A stretch of 6,101 bases of DNA from Bryobacteraceae bacterium (GTDB taxonomy: Bacteria; Acidobacteriota; Terriglobia; Bryobacterales; Bryobacteraceae): assembly GCA_947456995.1 (NCBI GenBank), contig CANGVB010000245.1, positions 1 through 6,101 of the forward strand, in the 5' to 3' direction. The position numbers and the translations under genes are program-made. The first letter of the stretch is position 1; each line of letters opens with the position of its first letter. This document shows, piece by piece, positions 1 to 6,101 of the stretch. A model generated the notes under the pieces. It was not told where the DNA came from and did no database searches. It saw nothing but the letters and a program-made list of their open reading frames with translations.

Positions 1-644
1 CAGAAGATCCAAAGCCCAAGATCGCCTTCCGGCCTGGTAGCCCACAATGCGGGCATGCTGAAGCTGAAGAAGCCCGTCTGCCGCCAGTGCTCAAAGTAGA
101 GCAGCAACAAACCGAGCAGCAGCAACATGCTGCCGGCAACGGTATAAACCAAAAACTTCATCGCCGCCGCACGCCGCTTCTCGCCACCCCAAATGGCGAT
201 CAGAAAGAACATCGGGATGAGTGAAGCCTCAAAGAAAACAAAGAACAAAAGCGCATCGACTGACAAAAACACCCCGGTGACGCAAGTCTGCAAAACCAGC
301 AGCGAAACGTAGAATTCCTTGAGCCGCTCGTCAATCGCATTCCAGCTCGCCAGGCAAGCGAGAAACCCCACCCCGCCAGTCATTGCGACAAGCAGCATCG
401 AATACCCATCCACACCCAAAAAGAACTCCGCCCCAATCGAAGGGATCCAGGGCAAGCGCTGCACAAACTGCAAATCCTTGCCGGAATCGAAAAAGCCCAT
501 CAAACCAATCGTCCAGAGCGCACTCAGCCCCAGCACCAAATTGGCCCAGAACTTGATCAAAACAGGCTTCGACCCGGGCAGCAAAGTGAGGATGAGCCCA
601 CCCAGCATCGGGAAGAAAAGGATCAAGGTGAGATTATCGGCCAT
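1..644 (-). CDS. nuoM: NADH-quinone oxidoreductase subunit M (NuoM), N-terminal part, runs off the left edge
   Basis: This is the beginning of the chain M proton-pumping membrane subunit of respiratory complex I, an antiporter-like protein that works with NuoL and NuoN. From the ATG at 644-642 the frame stays open for 214 codons to the left edge, so the 3' end is missing (family length is about 500 residues). The translation is very hydrophobic and starts with a membrane helix (NLTLILFFPMLGG). It contains the family signature around residues 134-163 (FFVFFEASLIPMFFLIAIWGG, then a basic KRRAAAMKF stretch). Glu139 in FFEASLIPM aligns with the essential membrane glutamate of E. coli NuoM (Glu144). 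I chose this start because the N-terminus fits the family. However, no Shine-Dalgarno sequence precedes it: the upstream bases are a T tract and the arm of a strong hairpin. A TTG at 653-651 is a less likely alternative. The upstream neighbour is not nuoL, which would be usual in nuo operons. Confidence 0.93.
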   Translation of the reverse strand, partial: MADNLTLILFFPMLGGLILTLLPGSKPVLIKFWANLVLGLSALWTIGLMGFFDSGKDLQFVQRLPWIPSIGAEFFLGVDGYSMLLVAMTGGVGFLACLASWNAIDERLKEFYVSLLVLQTCVTGVFLSVDALLFFVFFEASLIPMFFLIAIWGGEKRRAAAMKFLVYTVAGSMLLLLGLLLLYFEHWRQTGFFSFSMPALWATRPEGDLGLWIF

Positions 645-655
645 AAAAAACAAGA

Positions 656-686
656 GGAGGGCGGCCTGAGCTACAGGCCGCCCTCC
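656..686 (-). terminator. Strong hairpin, probable (possibly bidirectional) intrinsic terminator
   Basis: Bases 656-668 pair perfectly with 674-686 (13 bp, mostly G-C) around a 5-nt loop (669-673). On the minus strand the stem is followed by TCTTGTTTTTT (655-645), a good U tract. This suits termination of the transcript that ends with the exported-protein gene, whose stop is at 715-713. On the plus strand the stem is followed by CCTTTAGTTT, a weaker T-rich run. Oddly, the minus-strand U tract runs straight into the nuoM ATG at 644. The hairpin could therefore instead be a leader structure or attenuator of nuoM. Confidence 0.75.
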
Positions 687-712
687 CTTTAGTTTAGCTG
701 GTGTAAAGCCGT

Positions 713-2434
713 TTACTGATAAATCACTGACTTCGCGATAACTGCCGACGAAACGATCACGCCTGTGTCGATTCCCGGAGCTGAGAATGTGCTGGGTGTG
801 CTGACGCCGCCGACGCCCAGAAGTCCCGTCGGAGCCCCACCTGTCGCCCCACCACTTGGTGAAGGAGGCAGTGCCAGAAGAATGGCGGAAGGCACGTTAA
901 ATGTACCCACGCTTGCTCTCTCCAGGCATGTGAAGAATCCAGTAACAGCGTTCTCGGCTAGTTCACTCAACGAGTAGCCAAAGATCTGAACATATCCGTT
1001 GGGATCCCCACCAGTCCAGTTCACATTAAGCCCCTGAGTCCGATTTACCGTACTTGTACTCGTTTTGTTTGTCCAGTTAATGTTGGCAGGAAGAGTAAAG
1101 CTGGCATTGAATGCGCCAACGTCAGGGCCACCAGCGCCATTATTGAATGTATAGTTGCCAGGAACAAGGTAGCCGTCGGGGTCGCCACCGCCCGGCGCGC
1201 CGGGAAATGCAATGGTTCCAGTCGCAAAAGTCTCATTGTAGATACCAATCAAATTTGACACCGGCTTCAGCGTTTTGGCGCCTTTGGGCCCGTTCACGTT
1301 GATCAGGGCACCTGCATTCAGGCCACGCGGTTGAATGGGATCTACAGGTGTCAGGGTGCTGCTTGTTCCAACATATACAAAACAGGTTCCAAGGCTGGAA
1401 GTTCCCCCAACACTCAACTGCGCTCCACTGTTGATCGTCTGCGCGTTGTACTCAACAAAGTCAGCAGTGCCCGAGTCGTTCTTGAGCGACTGTGTACCCA
1501 GAAAAGGGATTGAAATTTCCAGATCTGCTCGCACTAGCGCAATGGAGCCAAACTTGACAGTCCCGCCACTAGAGATTCTGTCCAACTGCGAGCTCGATAG
1601 CCCCAGCGGGTCCTCACATGTTCCGCCGTTGGGCGCAATCGCGATCGAAGTATAGTTGCTAACCAGATTTCCAATCTTGATGCCAACTGGAATCGAACAA
1701 CCCAGCGCTCCAGTGGGCACTACAAAGTTGATCTGGTCGAGACCCGCAAACCCAGGCGCACGGCCTGCGTAAGCGACGTTCGCTCTCCGTCCACCAACAT
1801 AAAGCTCCACATTCGCCTGGCCAATCGCCACTGCCGGCGCTGCGCCATTATCAGGCGTGCCAGCAGGCAGCGGCCCCAAACCCGTTCCATACAGAATCAA
1901 CGTCTGTCCCGGTCGTGCAGACCGCAATGCAGTATTCACAGGCTGTGAAGTCGCCGATTCAAAGTTCGTAATCACGCCCGGCCCGCTGCCAGCCTGATTC
2001 AGGCTGAAGGTGCCAAAGGAACTCGCAACCACCCGGAAACTCCGCGGTGCGCTCGTCTGTCCACCAAAAGAAACCGTCAATGTCGCATTCCCAACAGGCG
2101 TATTTGATGGCAAAATCGCCGCCAACTGCCCAGCCAGAGAATAAACGAGAGGGCAGTCCAGGTTCTGTCCGCCACTGCTTACCCTGACAGTGGTTCCGCC
2201 CAGGTTCGAGGGCAAGGGAAAACCTGCAAGCGCAATCGCCGCCGGACCCATCCTCGCACCGAACACCACAAAAATCGAACCCTGTGCGATCGCGCCGCCA
2301 GGAAGTTTCGAGCTCATGTAGCTCGCCGCATTCAGGATTCCCCCATCATTCACCACCGGTTGTGCAAACAGCGAAGAACTCGCCGCTGCTGCTAAAACTG
2401 CGTACAAAAGATATCTACTCATAGGCATAATCAT
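713..2434 (-). CDS. Exported TIGR03437-type (Solibacter-family) protein with uncharacterised C-terminal half
   Basis: This 573-residue protein has an N-terminal signal peptide (basic Arg7, hydrophobic LLYAVLAAAASSSLF) with a probable cleavage after LFA, near residue 24. It is therefore exported to the periplasm, cell surface or outside. Residues about 27-268 resemble the TIGR03437 domain expanded in Solibacter relatives: an opening VVNDGGILNAASY; PGGAIAQGSIFVVFGARMGP; then GQTLILYGTGLGPLPAGTPDNG, VELYVGGRRANVAYAGRAPG, GLDQINFVVP and ending VSNYTSIAIAP. The pattern suggests beta-sandwich, Ig-like folds. Residues about 276-573 are rich in Gly, Ser, Thr and Asn. They carry two GGDPxGY motifs (416-422 and 475-481) and show no catalytic motif that I recognise. 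Five cysteines (94, 246, 273, 351, 503) could form disulfides outside the cell. The function is unknown; a binding or surface role is only inference. Three in-frame ATGs occur at 2434, 2428 and 2422. None has a clear ribosome binding site, and the third gives the most typical signal peptide. The stop is TAA at 715-713. Confidence 0.88.
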   Translation of the reverse strand: MIMPMSRYLLYAVLAAAASSSLFAQPVVNDGGILNAASYMSSKLPGGAIAQGSIFVVFGARMGPAAIALAGFPLPSNLGGTTVRVSSGGQNLDCPLVYSLAGQLAAILPSNTPVGNATLTVSFGGQTSAPRSFRVVASSFGTFSLNQAGSGPGVITNFESATSQPVNTALRSARPGQTLILYGTGLGPLPAGTPDNGAAPAVAIGQANVELYVGGRRANVAYAGRAPGFAGLDQINFVVPTGALGCSIPVGIKIGNLVSNYTSIAIAPNGGTCEDPLGLSSSQLDRISSGGTVKFGSIALVRADLEISIPFLGTQSLKNDSGTADFVEYNAQTINSGAQLSVGGTSSLGTCFVYVGTSSTLTPVDPIQPRGLNAGALINVNGPKGAKTLKPVSNLIGIYNETFATGTIAFPGAPGGGDPDGYLVPGNYTFNNGAGGPDVGAFNASFTLPANINWTNKTSTSTVNRTQGLNVNWTGGDPNGYVQIFGYSLSELAENAVTGFFTCLERASVGTFNVPSAILLALPPSPSGGATGGAPTGLLGVGGVSTPSTFSAPGIDTGVIVSSAVIAKSVIYQ

Positions 2435-2468
2435 ATACGCGGCAAAACCCTATGGATAGGTTCAAATC

Positions 2469-3194
2469 TTATTGAAAGCGCTTTAGATAATGTACTCGGG
2501 CGTACGCCGTAGAAAATCCGCACCGCGCATAGTTACGCTGTGATCCACTCCCCTGCGCCACCTCGCAATGCACCCACTCCACGCCATCGTCAAAAGCCCG
2601 CTGCACTCGCGCGCGAATCATCCTCTGCTGCAAGCCCCGCCCCCGCCACGCCTCCACCGTTCCGTCCCCCGCCAATAAACCAGACCCCGCGAGATAGACC
2701 ATCTGCCCAGCTGCTACCAGTTCGCCATCCTCCCAGTGCCCCACGCTAACCATTCCTTCACCCGCAAAAGCCATCCGCCCAATCGCCATGCCGGTCTCGT
2801 TAATCTCCCCAAAGAACGACAAGCACAGCACCCGGGCACAAGCCTCCACATCCATCACCGCATCAAATTTTTCTCCAAGATCCTCGCTCCGGCGAGCCAT
2901 AAGATCCTCAACTGCCACGCGCTCAAAACCCAGCGCTACAAGATCCCCCAGACATGCCGCCTCCACCCATGGCGCCAGCTCCACCACCGCATCTTTCTTG
3001 TGATCTGAGTAGAACTCGACGATGCGGTCCAGCTCGGCCCGTCCCACCGCCCCATCCATTCCCTTCACTGCGTTAACAGGCGAATCAGACTCCACAAAAC
3101 CCGCGACCCCTCCGCCAACCTCAATCATTTCCCCACCAGCGGCCCGCGCAAATCGCCGCATCACCTCAGCCGCGCAAGGCTCAAAATTCGTCAT
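2469..3194 (-). CDS. GNAT-family N-acetyltransferase
   Basis: This 241-residue protein is predicted to transfer an acetyl group from acetyl-CoA to an amine of an unknown substrate in the cytoplasm. The catalytic GNAT fold lies in the C-terminal half. A strand (GELVAAGQMVYLAGSG) leads to the acetyl-CoA pyrophosphate-binding loop VEAWRGRGLQQ (residues 180-190), followed by helix RMIRARVQRAFDDG. Strand WVHCEVAQGSGSQ and the motif-B-like NYARCGF (221-227) come next, where the Asn and Tyr are typical. Residues 1-100 may be a degenerate first GNAT-like half, because they end in LVALGFERVAVEDLMAR, which resembles the end of such a domain. The ATG at 3194 overlaps the stop of the regulator upstream (ATGA, 3194-3191) and is preceded by AAGGAAGG, so translation is probably coupled. 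The stop is TAA at 2471-2469. Co-expression with a two-component system suggests a linked role, but the substrate cannot be told from sequence. Confidence 0.87.
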   Translation of the reverse strand: MTNFEPCAAEVMRRFARAAGGEMIEVGGGVAGFVESDSPVNAVKGMDGAVGRAELDRIVEFYSDHKKDAVVELAPWVEAACLGDLVALGFERVAVEDLMARRSEDLGEKFDAVMDVEACARVLCLSFFGEINETGMAIGRMAFAGEGMVSVGHWEDGELVAAGQMVYLAGSGLLAGDGTVEAWRGRGLQQRMIRARVQRAFDDGVEWVHCEVAQGSGSQRNYARCGFSTAYARVHYLKRFQ

Positions 3195-4558
3195 CCTTCC
3201 TTAGGCCCAATCCCAAGTGCCTTCATCTTCCGGTAAAGATGACTCCGCTCCAGCCCCAGCAATTCCGCCGTTTTCGTTACATTTCCACCCGTCTCATCCA
3301 GCTTCTTGAAGATGTAATCCCGCTCGGCCGCCTCACGCACTTCCTGCAGGCTTCCAAACCGCTCCTGCGGCCGCTCCATCACATTCCGCTTGGTCGCATT
3401 CAGCGGAATCTGCCGCGCCTCCACCCGCGTCTGCGGATTCATAATCACGATCCGCTCCATCAGATTCTTCAGCTCCCGCACATTCCCGGGCCACGTGTAT
3501 TCATCCAGCACGCGATAAGCCTCGGGGGTCAACTCCTTGGCTTTGCGCCCATACCCGGTCGTAAACTCATGCAGAAAATGATCTGCCAGCAGCCGAATGT
3601 CCTCCACTCGCTCGCGCAGCGGCGGCACATGAAACGGAATCACATTCAACCGGTAAAACAAATCCTCGCGAAAATTCCCGCGCTCAATCTCGTCCTCTAA
3701 ATTCTTGTTGGTAGCCGCAATCACCCTTACATCCGAGCGAATGCTCTCCTCCGCCCCCAGCGGCTCAAAGCGCCCCTCATCCAGCACACGCAGCACCTTC
3801 GCCTGCGTCTTCAAACTCATGTCGCCCACTTCATCGAGAAACAACGTCCCGCCATCGGCCTTCTCAAACTTGCCGATCTTGTCATCCGCCGCCCCCGCAA
3901 AGCTCCCCTTGCGATGCCCAAACAACTCGCTCTCGATCAAATCCTCAGGGATCGCCGCGCAATTCACCTCAACAAAAGGCCCTTGCGTGCGCGGCGAATA
4001 GCGATGAATCGCGTGCGCCACCAGCTCCTTGCCGCTCCCGCTCTCCCCATAAATCAACACCCGCCCATTGGTCTTTGCCATCAACTCGAGCTGTTGCCGC
4101 AAAGCTCGCAGCGGCACGCTCTCGCCCAGAATCCGCCGCTCCTCACCACTGGCCCCCTTCAGCCGCTCCACTTCCACTTCAAGCTTGCGCTGCTTCAGGG
4201 CATTCTGAATCGTAACCGTCACCTTCTCGATCGTCAGCGGCTTCTCAAGAAAATCAAAGGCCCCCATCTTCGTCGCCTTCACAGCCGTTTCGATGTTGCC
4301 ATGTCCGCTGATCATCACCACATTCGGGCGCTCACTCAGCGGCATCTTCTGAATCCGCTCCAGCGTCTCGAGCCCATCAATCCCGGGCAGCCAGACATCC
4401 AGCAACACCACTTCATAGCTGCGCTTTTGCAATTCGGCCAGCGCGTCTTCGCCCCGCCCCACCGCATGTACGCTAAAGCCTTCGTCCTCAAGCACGCCGC
4501 GCAGCGATTCCTGAATCCCCTGCTCGTCGTCCACTACCAGAATCTGTATATGCTTCAA
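3191..4558 (-). CDS. ntrX: NtrX/NtrC-type sigma-54-dependent response regulator
   Basis: This 455-residue cytoplasmic activator has the full three-domain layout. The receiver domain (about 1-120) shows the acidic pair Asp10/Asp11, phosphoacceptor Asp54 (VLLDVWLPG), Ser84 in MISGHGNIETAV and Lys106 (EKPL). The AAA+ domain (about 144-375) shows Walker A GESGSGKE (171-178), Walker B TLFLDEVGD with Asp242/Glu243, arginine residues in FREDLFYRLNV (297, 303), and sensor II WPGNVREL (356-363). The C-terminal Fis-type helix-turn-helix is about 411-447 (GGNVTKTAELLGLERSHLYRKM). The receiver text (SGHGNIETAV, FLEKPL) and the NtrY-like partner favour NtrX over NtrC. The GAFTGA loop that contacts sigma-54 reads GSFAGA (218-223), with the usual Thr replaced by Ala. 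The start is a TTG at 4558. It is the only plausible start, since the frame upstream soon meets a stop and has no ATG or GTG. GGAGG lies 7 nt before it, and it overlaps the kinase stop by 4 bp. The name is by similarity; a different signal from nitrogen is possible. Confidence 0.93.
   Translation of the reverse strand: MKHIQILVVDDEQGIQESLRGVLEDEGFSVHAVGRGEDALAELQKRSYEVVLLDVWLPGIDGLETLERIQKMPLSERPNVVMISGHGNIETAVKATKMGAFDFLEKPLTIEKVTVTIQNALKQRKLEVEVERLKGASGEERRILGESVPLRALRQQLELMAKTNGRVLIYGESGSGKELVAHAIHRYSPRTQGPFVEVNCAAIPEDLIESELFGHRKGSFAGAADDKIGKFEKADGGTLFLDEVGDMSLKTQAKVLRVLDEGRFEPLGAEESIRSDVRVIAATNKNLEDEIERGNFREDLFYRLNVIPFHVPPLRERVEDIRLLADHFLHEFTTGYGRKAKELTPEAYRVLDEYTWPGNVRELKNLMERIVIMNPQTRVEARQIPLNATKRNVMERPQERFGSLQEVREAAERDYIFKKLDETGGNVTKTAELLGLERSHLYRKMKALGIGPKEG
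3195..3202 (-). promoter_or_regulatory. Ribosome binding site of the GNAT gene
   Basis: AAGGAAGG on the minus strand lies directly before the ATG at 3194, with the better-spaced AAGG (3202-3199) 4 nt away. It sits inside the last codons of the regulator gene. Together with the ATGA overlap it supports 3194 as the start. Confidence 0.6.
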
Positions 4559-6101
4559 GCCCGCGCCTCCACTTGTATCTCAGACGGAGCATCGGCTTCC
4601 GGCGCCGTCCAGGCCGGAATCTCGACGACAGACCGCGCCCCTGTTGGCTGGTTATCCTCAACTCGAATCTGTGCGTGATGTTCGCTCAGAATATGGTTCA
4701 CGATGGCCAGCCCCAATCCCGTACCCCGACCCTTGGTCGAAAAATAAGGCAAAAACAATTTCTCTCGATCATCGGCCGATACTCCTCCACCACTGTCGGA
4801 GACCACCAACTCTACACTTTCGTTACCCAAATCATGCGTGCCCACATAAAGCCGCTTTACCAGCGCATCCTGCATCGCCTCAGCCGCATTGTCCACCAGG
4901 TTCACCACTACTCGCTTCAACTGTTCGGCATCGACATTCACCAGCGGCAATGAAGGACCCAGCACGACGCGAACCTCAATCCCATCCAGCCTGCCCGCAA
5001 AAACCTGCATCGCATTCTCAACAACCGTATTCAGAGATAGAGGCACCATCTGCGCAGCCGGGAACCTCGCAAACTGCGAAAACTCATCGACGAGCGCCCG
5101 CACACTCTCCACCTCGCGGCTAATCATCTGCGAGCACTCCCGCAAGATCCGCGCATTCTCCGGCGCAATCGCCACCTTGTCCAGTTGCCGCGCAATCCGT
5201 TCAGCACTCAACGCAATCGGCGTCAGCGGGTTCTTGATCTCATGCGCCACACGCCGCGCCACCTCATGCCAGGCCGCCTGCTTCTGCGCCCGCAAGAGTT
5301 CGCTCGTGTCTTCGATCACCAGCACAAACGGCGAACCCGGATTCTCTTCTACCGTCGACACCGTCACACCCAGATGCAGCCGCCGACCCTCTTTCACAAA
5401 ATCGAACTGCCGCATCGCAATGCCCGTGCGCCGCGCCCGCTTCATCATGTAGCGCAGCTCAGCTGCTTCTTCTTTCGGAAACAAATCATCGAGGCGCAAA
5501 GTCTGCTCTGCTTCGATCTCGGGGATAATCTGCCGCATCGCGCGATTCACTCGCAAAACCCGACCCTCACCACTCACCGACACCACACCAGTAGGAATAT
5601 TTTCAAGAATCGCTTCTGTAAATCTGCGTCTTCTCTCCAGCTCCTTATCGTTAGCTTCAAGCCCCTGCGTCATGTTGTTGAAGCCACGCACCAGCGTCGC
5701 CAGCTCATCGGTCGCATTGGTCTCGACGCGATAAGCCAGATTGCCCTTGCGCACCTCTTCTGCACCCTTCAGCAAGGCCGCAATCGGCAAACTGATCTGC
5801 CGCGCCAGCAGCAATACAGCCCAGGTAGACAGAAACAGAATAAACAAACAAAGCAGCGCCAGCAGCAACAGGTAGAACTGCCAAAGCTCCTTACGGCTCA
5901 CCTTCAACTGGTCATATTGATCAATGCTATCCACCAGCTTCTGGTGCTCACTCTCGGCATTTGCCTCCAGATGCCCTCTCACCCAAACTGTCCCCAGCCC
6001 GCCCTCAATCACTGCCTTGCCCATTGGGAATCGTGTCGAAGTTCGATTCGTAGAGCAAAGCGGCAATCGCCCGCCGTCTTTGGCTTCCAGTTGCGCTTCG
6101 G
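4555..6101 (-). CDS. ntrY: NtrY-type sensor histidine kinase, C-terminal part, start beyond the right edge
   Basis: This is a membrane sensor kinase that autophosphorylates on His and passes the phosphate to the regulator encoded just downstream. The frame is open to the right edge (514 codons visible). A TTG at 6066 could be mistaken for the start, but coding continues upstream of it. Domains, numbered from that TTG: part of an extracytoplasmic segment (1-60); a transmembrane helix (63-88, FYLLLLALLCLFILFLSTW); HAMP (about 89-140, LPIAALLKGAEEVRKGNL and DELATLVRGFNNM); PAS (about 145-255, AILENIPTGVVSVSGEGRVL); HisKA with H275 in RRVAHEIKNPLTPIALSAER (codon 5244-5242); and HATPase with N box NLVDNAAEAM (389-398), G1 DSGGG (424-428), F box FLPYFSTKG and G2 GRGTGLGL. 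The AWHEVARRVAHEIKNPLTPI signature is typical of NtrY. The missing part should hold the first transmembrane helices and most of the sensor region. The stop TGA (4557-4555) overlaps the regulator's TTG. The ligand is unknown. Confidence 0.93.
   Translation of the reverse strand, partial: EAQLEAKDGGRLPLCSTNRTSTRFPMGKAVIEGGLGTVWVRGHLEANAESEHQKLVDSIDQYDQLKVSRKELWQFYLLLLALLCLFILFLSTWAVLLLARQISLPIAALLKGAEEVRKGNLAYRVETNATDELATLVRGFNNMTQGLEANDKELERRRRFTEAILENIPTGVVSVSGEGRVLRVNRAMRQIIPEIEAEQTLRLDDLFPKEEAAELRYMMKRARRTGIAMRQFDFVKEGRRLHLGVTVSTVEENPGSPFVLVIEDTSELLRAQKQAAWHEVARRVAHEIKNPLTPIALSAERIARQLDKVAIAPENARILRECSQMISREVESVRALVDEFSQFARFPAAQMVPLSLNTVVENAMQVFAGRLDGIEVRVVLGPSLPLVNVDAEQLKRVVVNLVDNAAEAMQDALVKRLYVGTHDLGNESVELVVSDSGGGVSADDREKLFLPYFSTKGRGTGLGLAIVNHILSEHHAQIRVEDNQPTGARSVVEIPAWTAPEADAPSEIQVEARA
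4566..4570 (-). promoter_or_regulatory. Ribosome binding site deciding the TTG start of the response regulator
   Basis: GGAGG on the minus strand, 7 nt before the TTG at 4558, lies within the last codons of the kinase gene. It is the main support for an uncommon TTG start, together with the receiver-domain N-terminus (KHIQILVVDDE) beginning right after it and the absence of another start codon before the upstream in-frame stop (TGA at 4582-4580). Confidence 0.7.

Noticed and set aside
319..669. Plus-strand open frame (116 codons) opposite nuoM, ending in the hairpin
   Set aside because: It is antisense to clear NuoM coding sequence, and its Lys/Pro/Ser-rich translation is the shadow of hydrophobic codons.
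645..715. Sigma-54 (-24/-12) or sigma-70 promoter before nuoM
   Set aside because: No TGGCAC-N5-TTGC pattern and no acceptable -35/-10 pair at proper spacing could be found by eye.
2449..2460. Short palindrome CCTATGGATAGG between the GNAT and exported-protein genes, considered as an operator
   Set aside because: Arms of only 5 bp around 2 bp are expected by chance, no second copy was seen, and no promoter elements flank it convincingly.
3914..4678. Long plus-strand open frame (254 codons) antisense to the regulator and kinase genes
   Set aside because: It lies opposite well-supported genes. Its translation is rich in His, Leu, Arg and Pro with no domain-like pattern, as expected for the complement of a high-GC gene.
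4889..5452. Plus-strand open frame (187 codons) opposite the kinase
   Set aside because: It is Ser-, Thr- and Arg-rich with no recognisable motif, and sits fully opposite the conserved HisKA/HATPase coding region; judged a shadow.
6064..6066. TTG as start codon of the kinase
   Set aside because: The frame stays open upstream to the window edge, and the kinase would lack its first membrane helix and most of its sensor region; the true start lies outside.

Overview
The window is a compact block of five genes, all transcribed from the minus strand, at moderately high GC. The best taxonomic clue is the secreted protein at 713-2434. Its N-terminal half matches the Solibacter-type repeat domain (the TIGR03437 family), which is strongly expanded in Acidobacteria of the Solibacter/Bryobacter group. 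An acidobacterial chromosome, probably of the order Bryobacterales, is therefore the most likely source. This is inferred from family knowledge, not from a database search.

Reading in the direction of transcription (right to left): (1) 6101-4555 is the 3' part of an NtrY-type membrane sensor histidine kinase, whose start lies beyond the right edge. (2) 4558-3191 is an NtrX/NtrC-type sigma-54-dependent response regulator that begins at a TTG codon overlapping the kinase stop. (3) 3194-2469 is a GNAT-family acetyltransferase that begins at an ATG overlapping the regulator stop (ATGA). (4) 2434-713 is an exported TIGR03437-type protein, 34 bp downstream. (5) A 13-bp perfect GC-rich hairpin at 656-686 has T-rich flanks on both sides. 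(6) 644 to the left edge is the first 214 codons of the NADH-quinone oxidoreductase chain M gene (nuoM).

Genes 1-3 form a tightly coupled operon through two successive 4-bp stop/start overlaps. The likely circuit is that a membrane kinase senses a signal and phosphorylates Asp54 of the regulator, which then acts at sigma-54 promoters. The acetyltransferase is made along with it. The exported protein may be the last gene of the same transcript, because no convincing promoter is visible before it and a terminator-like hairpin follows it. nuoM belongs to a separate respiratory complex I unit. It is unusual that nuoM starts only 11 nt after this hairpin and has no visible ribosome binding site.

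No RNA genes, mobile elements, CRISPR arrays or long repeats were seen. There is no gene-free stretch above 300 bases. The window looks like ordinary chromosomal core and lineage-specific content, not an obvious new defence or mobile system. The points most worth checking are the altered GAFTGA loop of the regulator, the hairpin/nuoM junction, and the uncharacterised C-terminal half of the exported protein.
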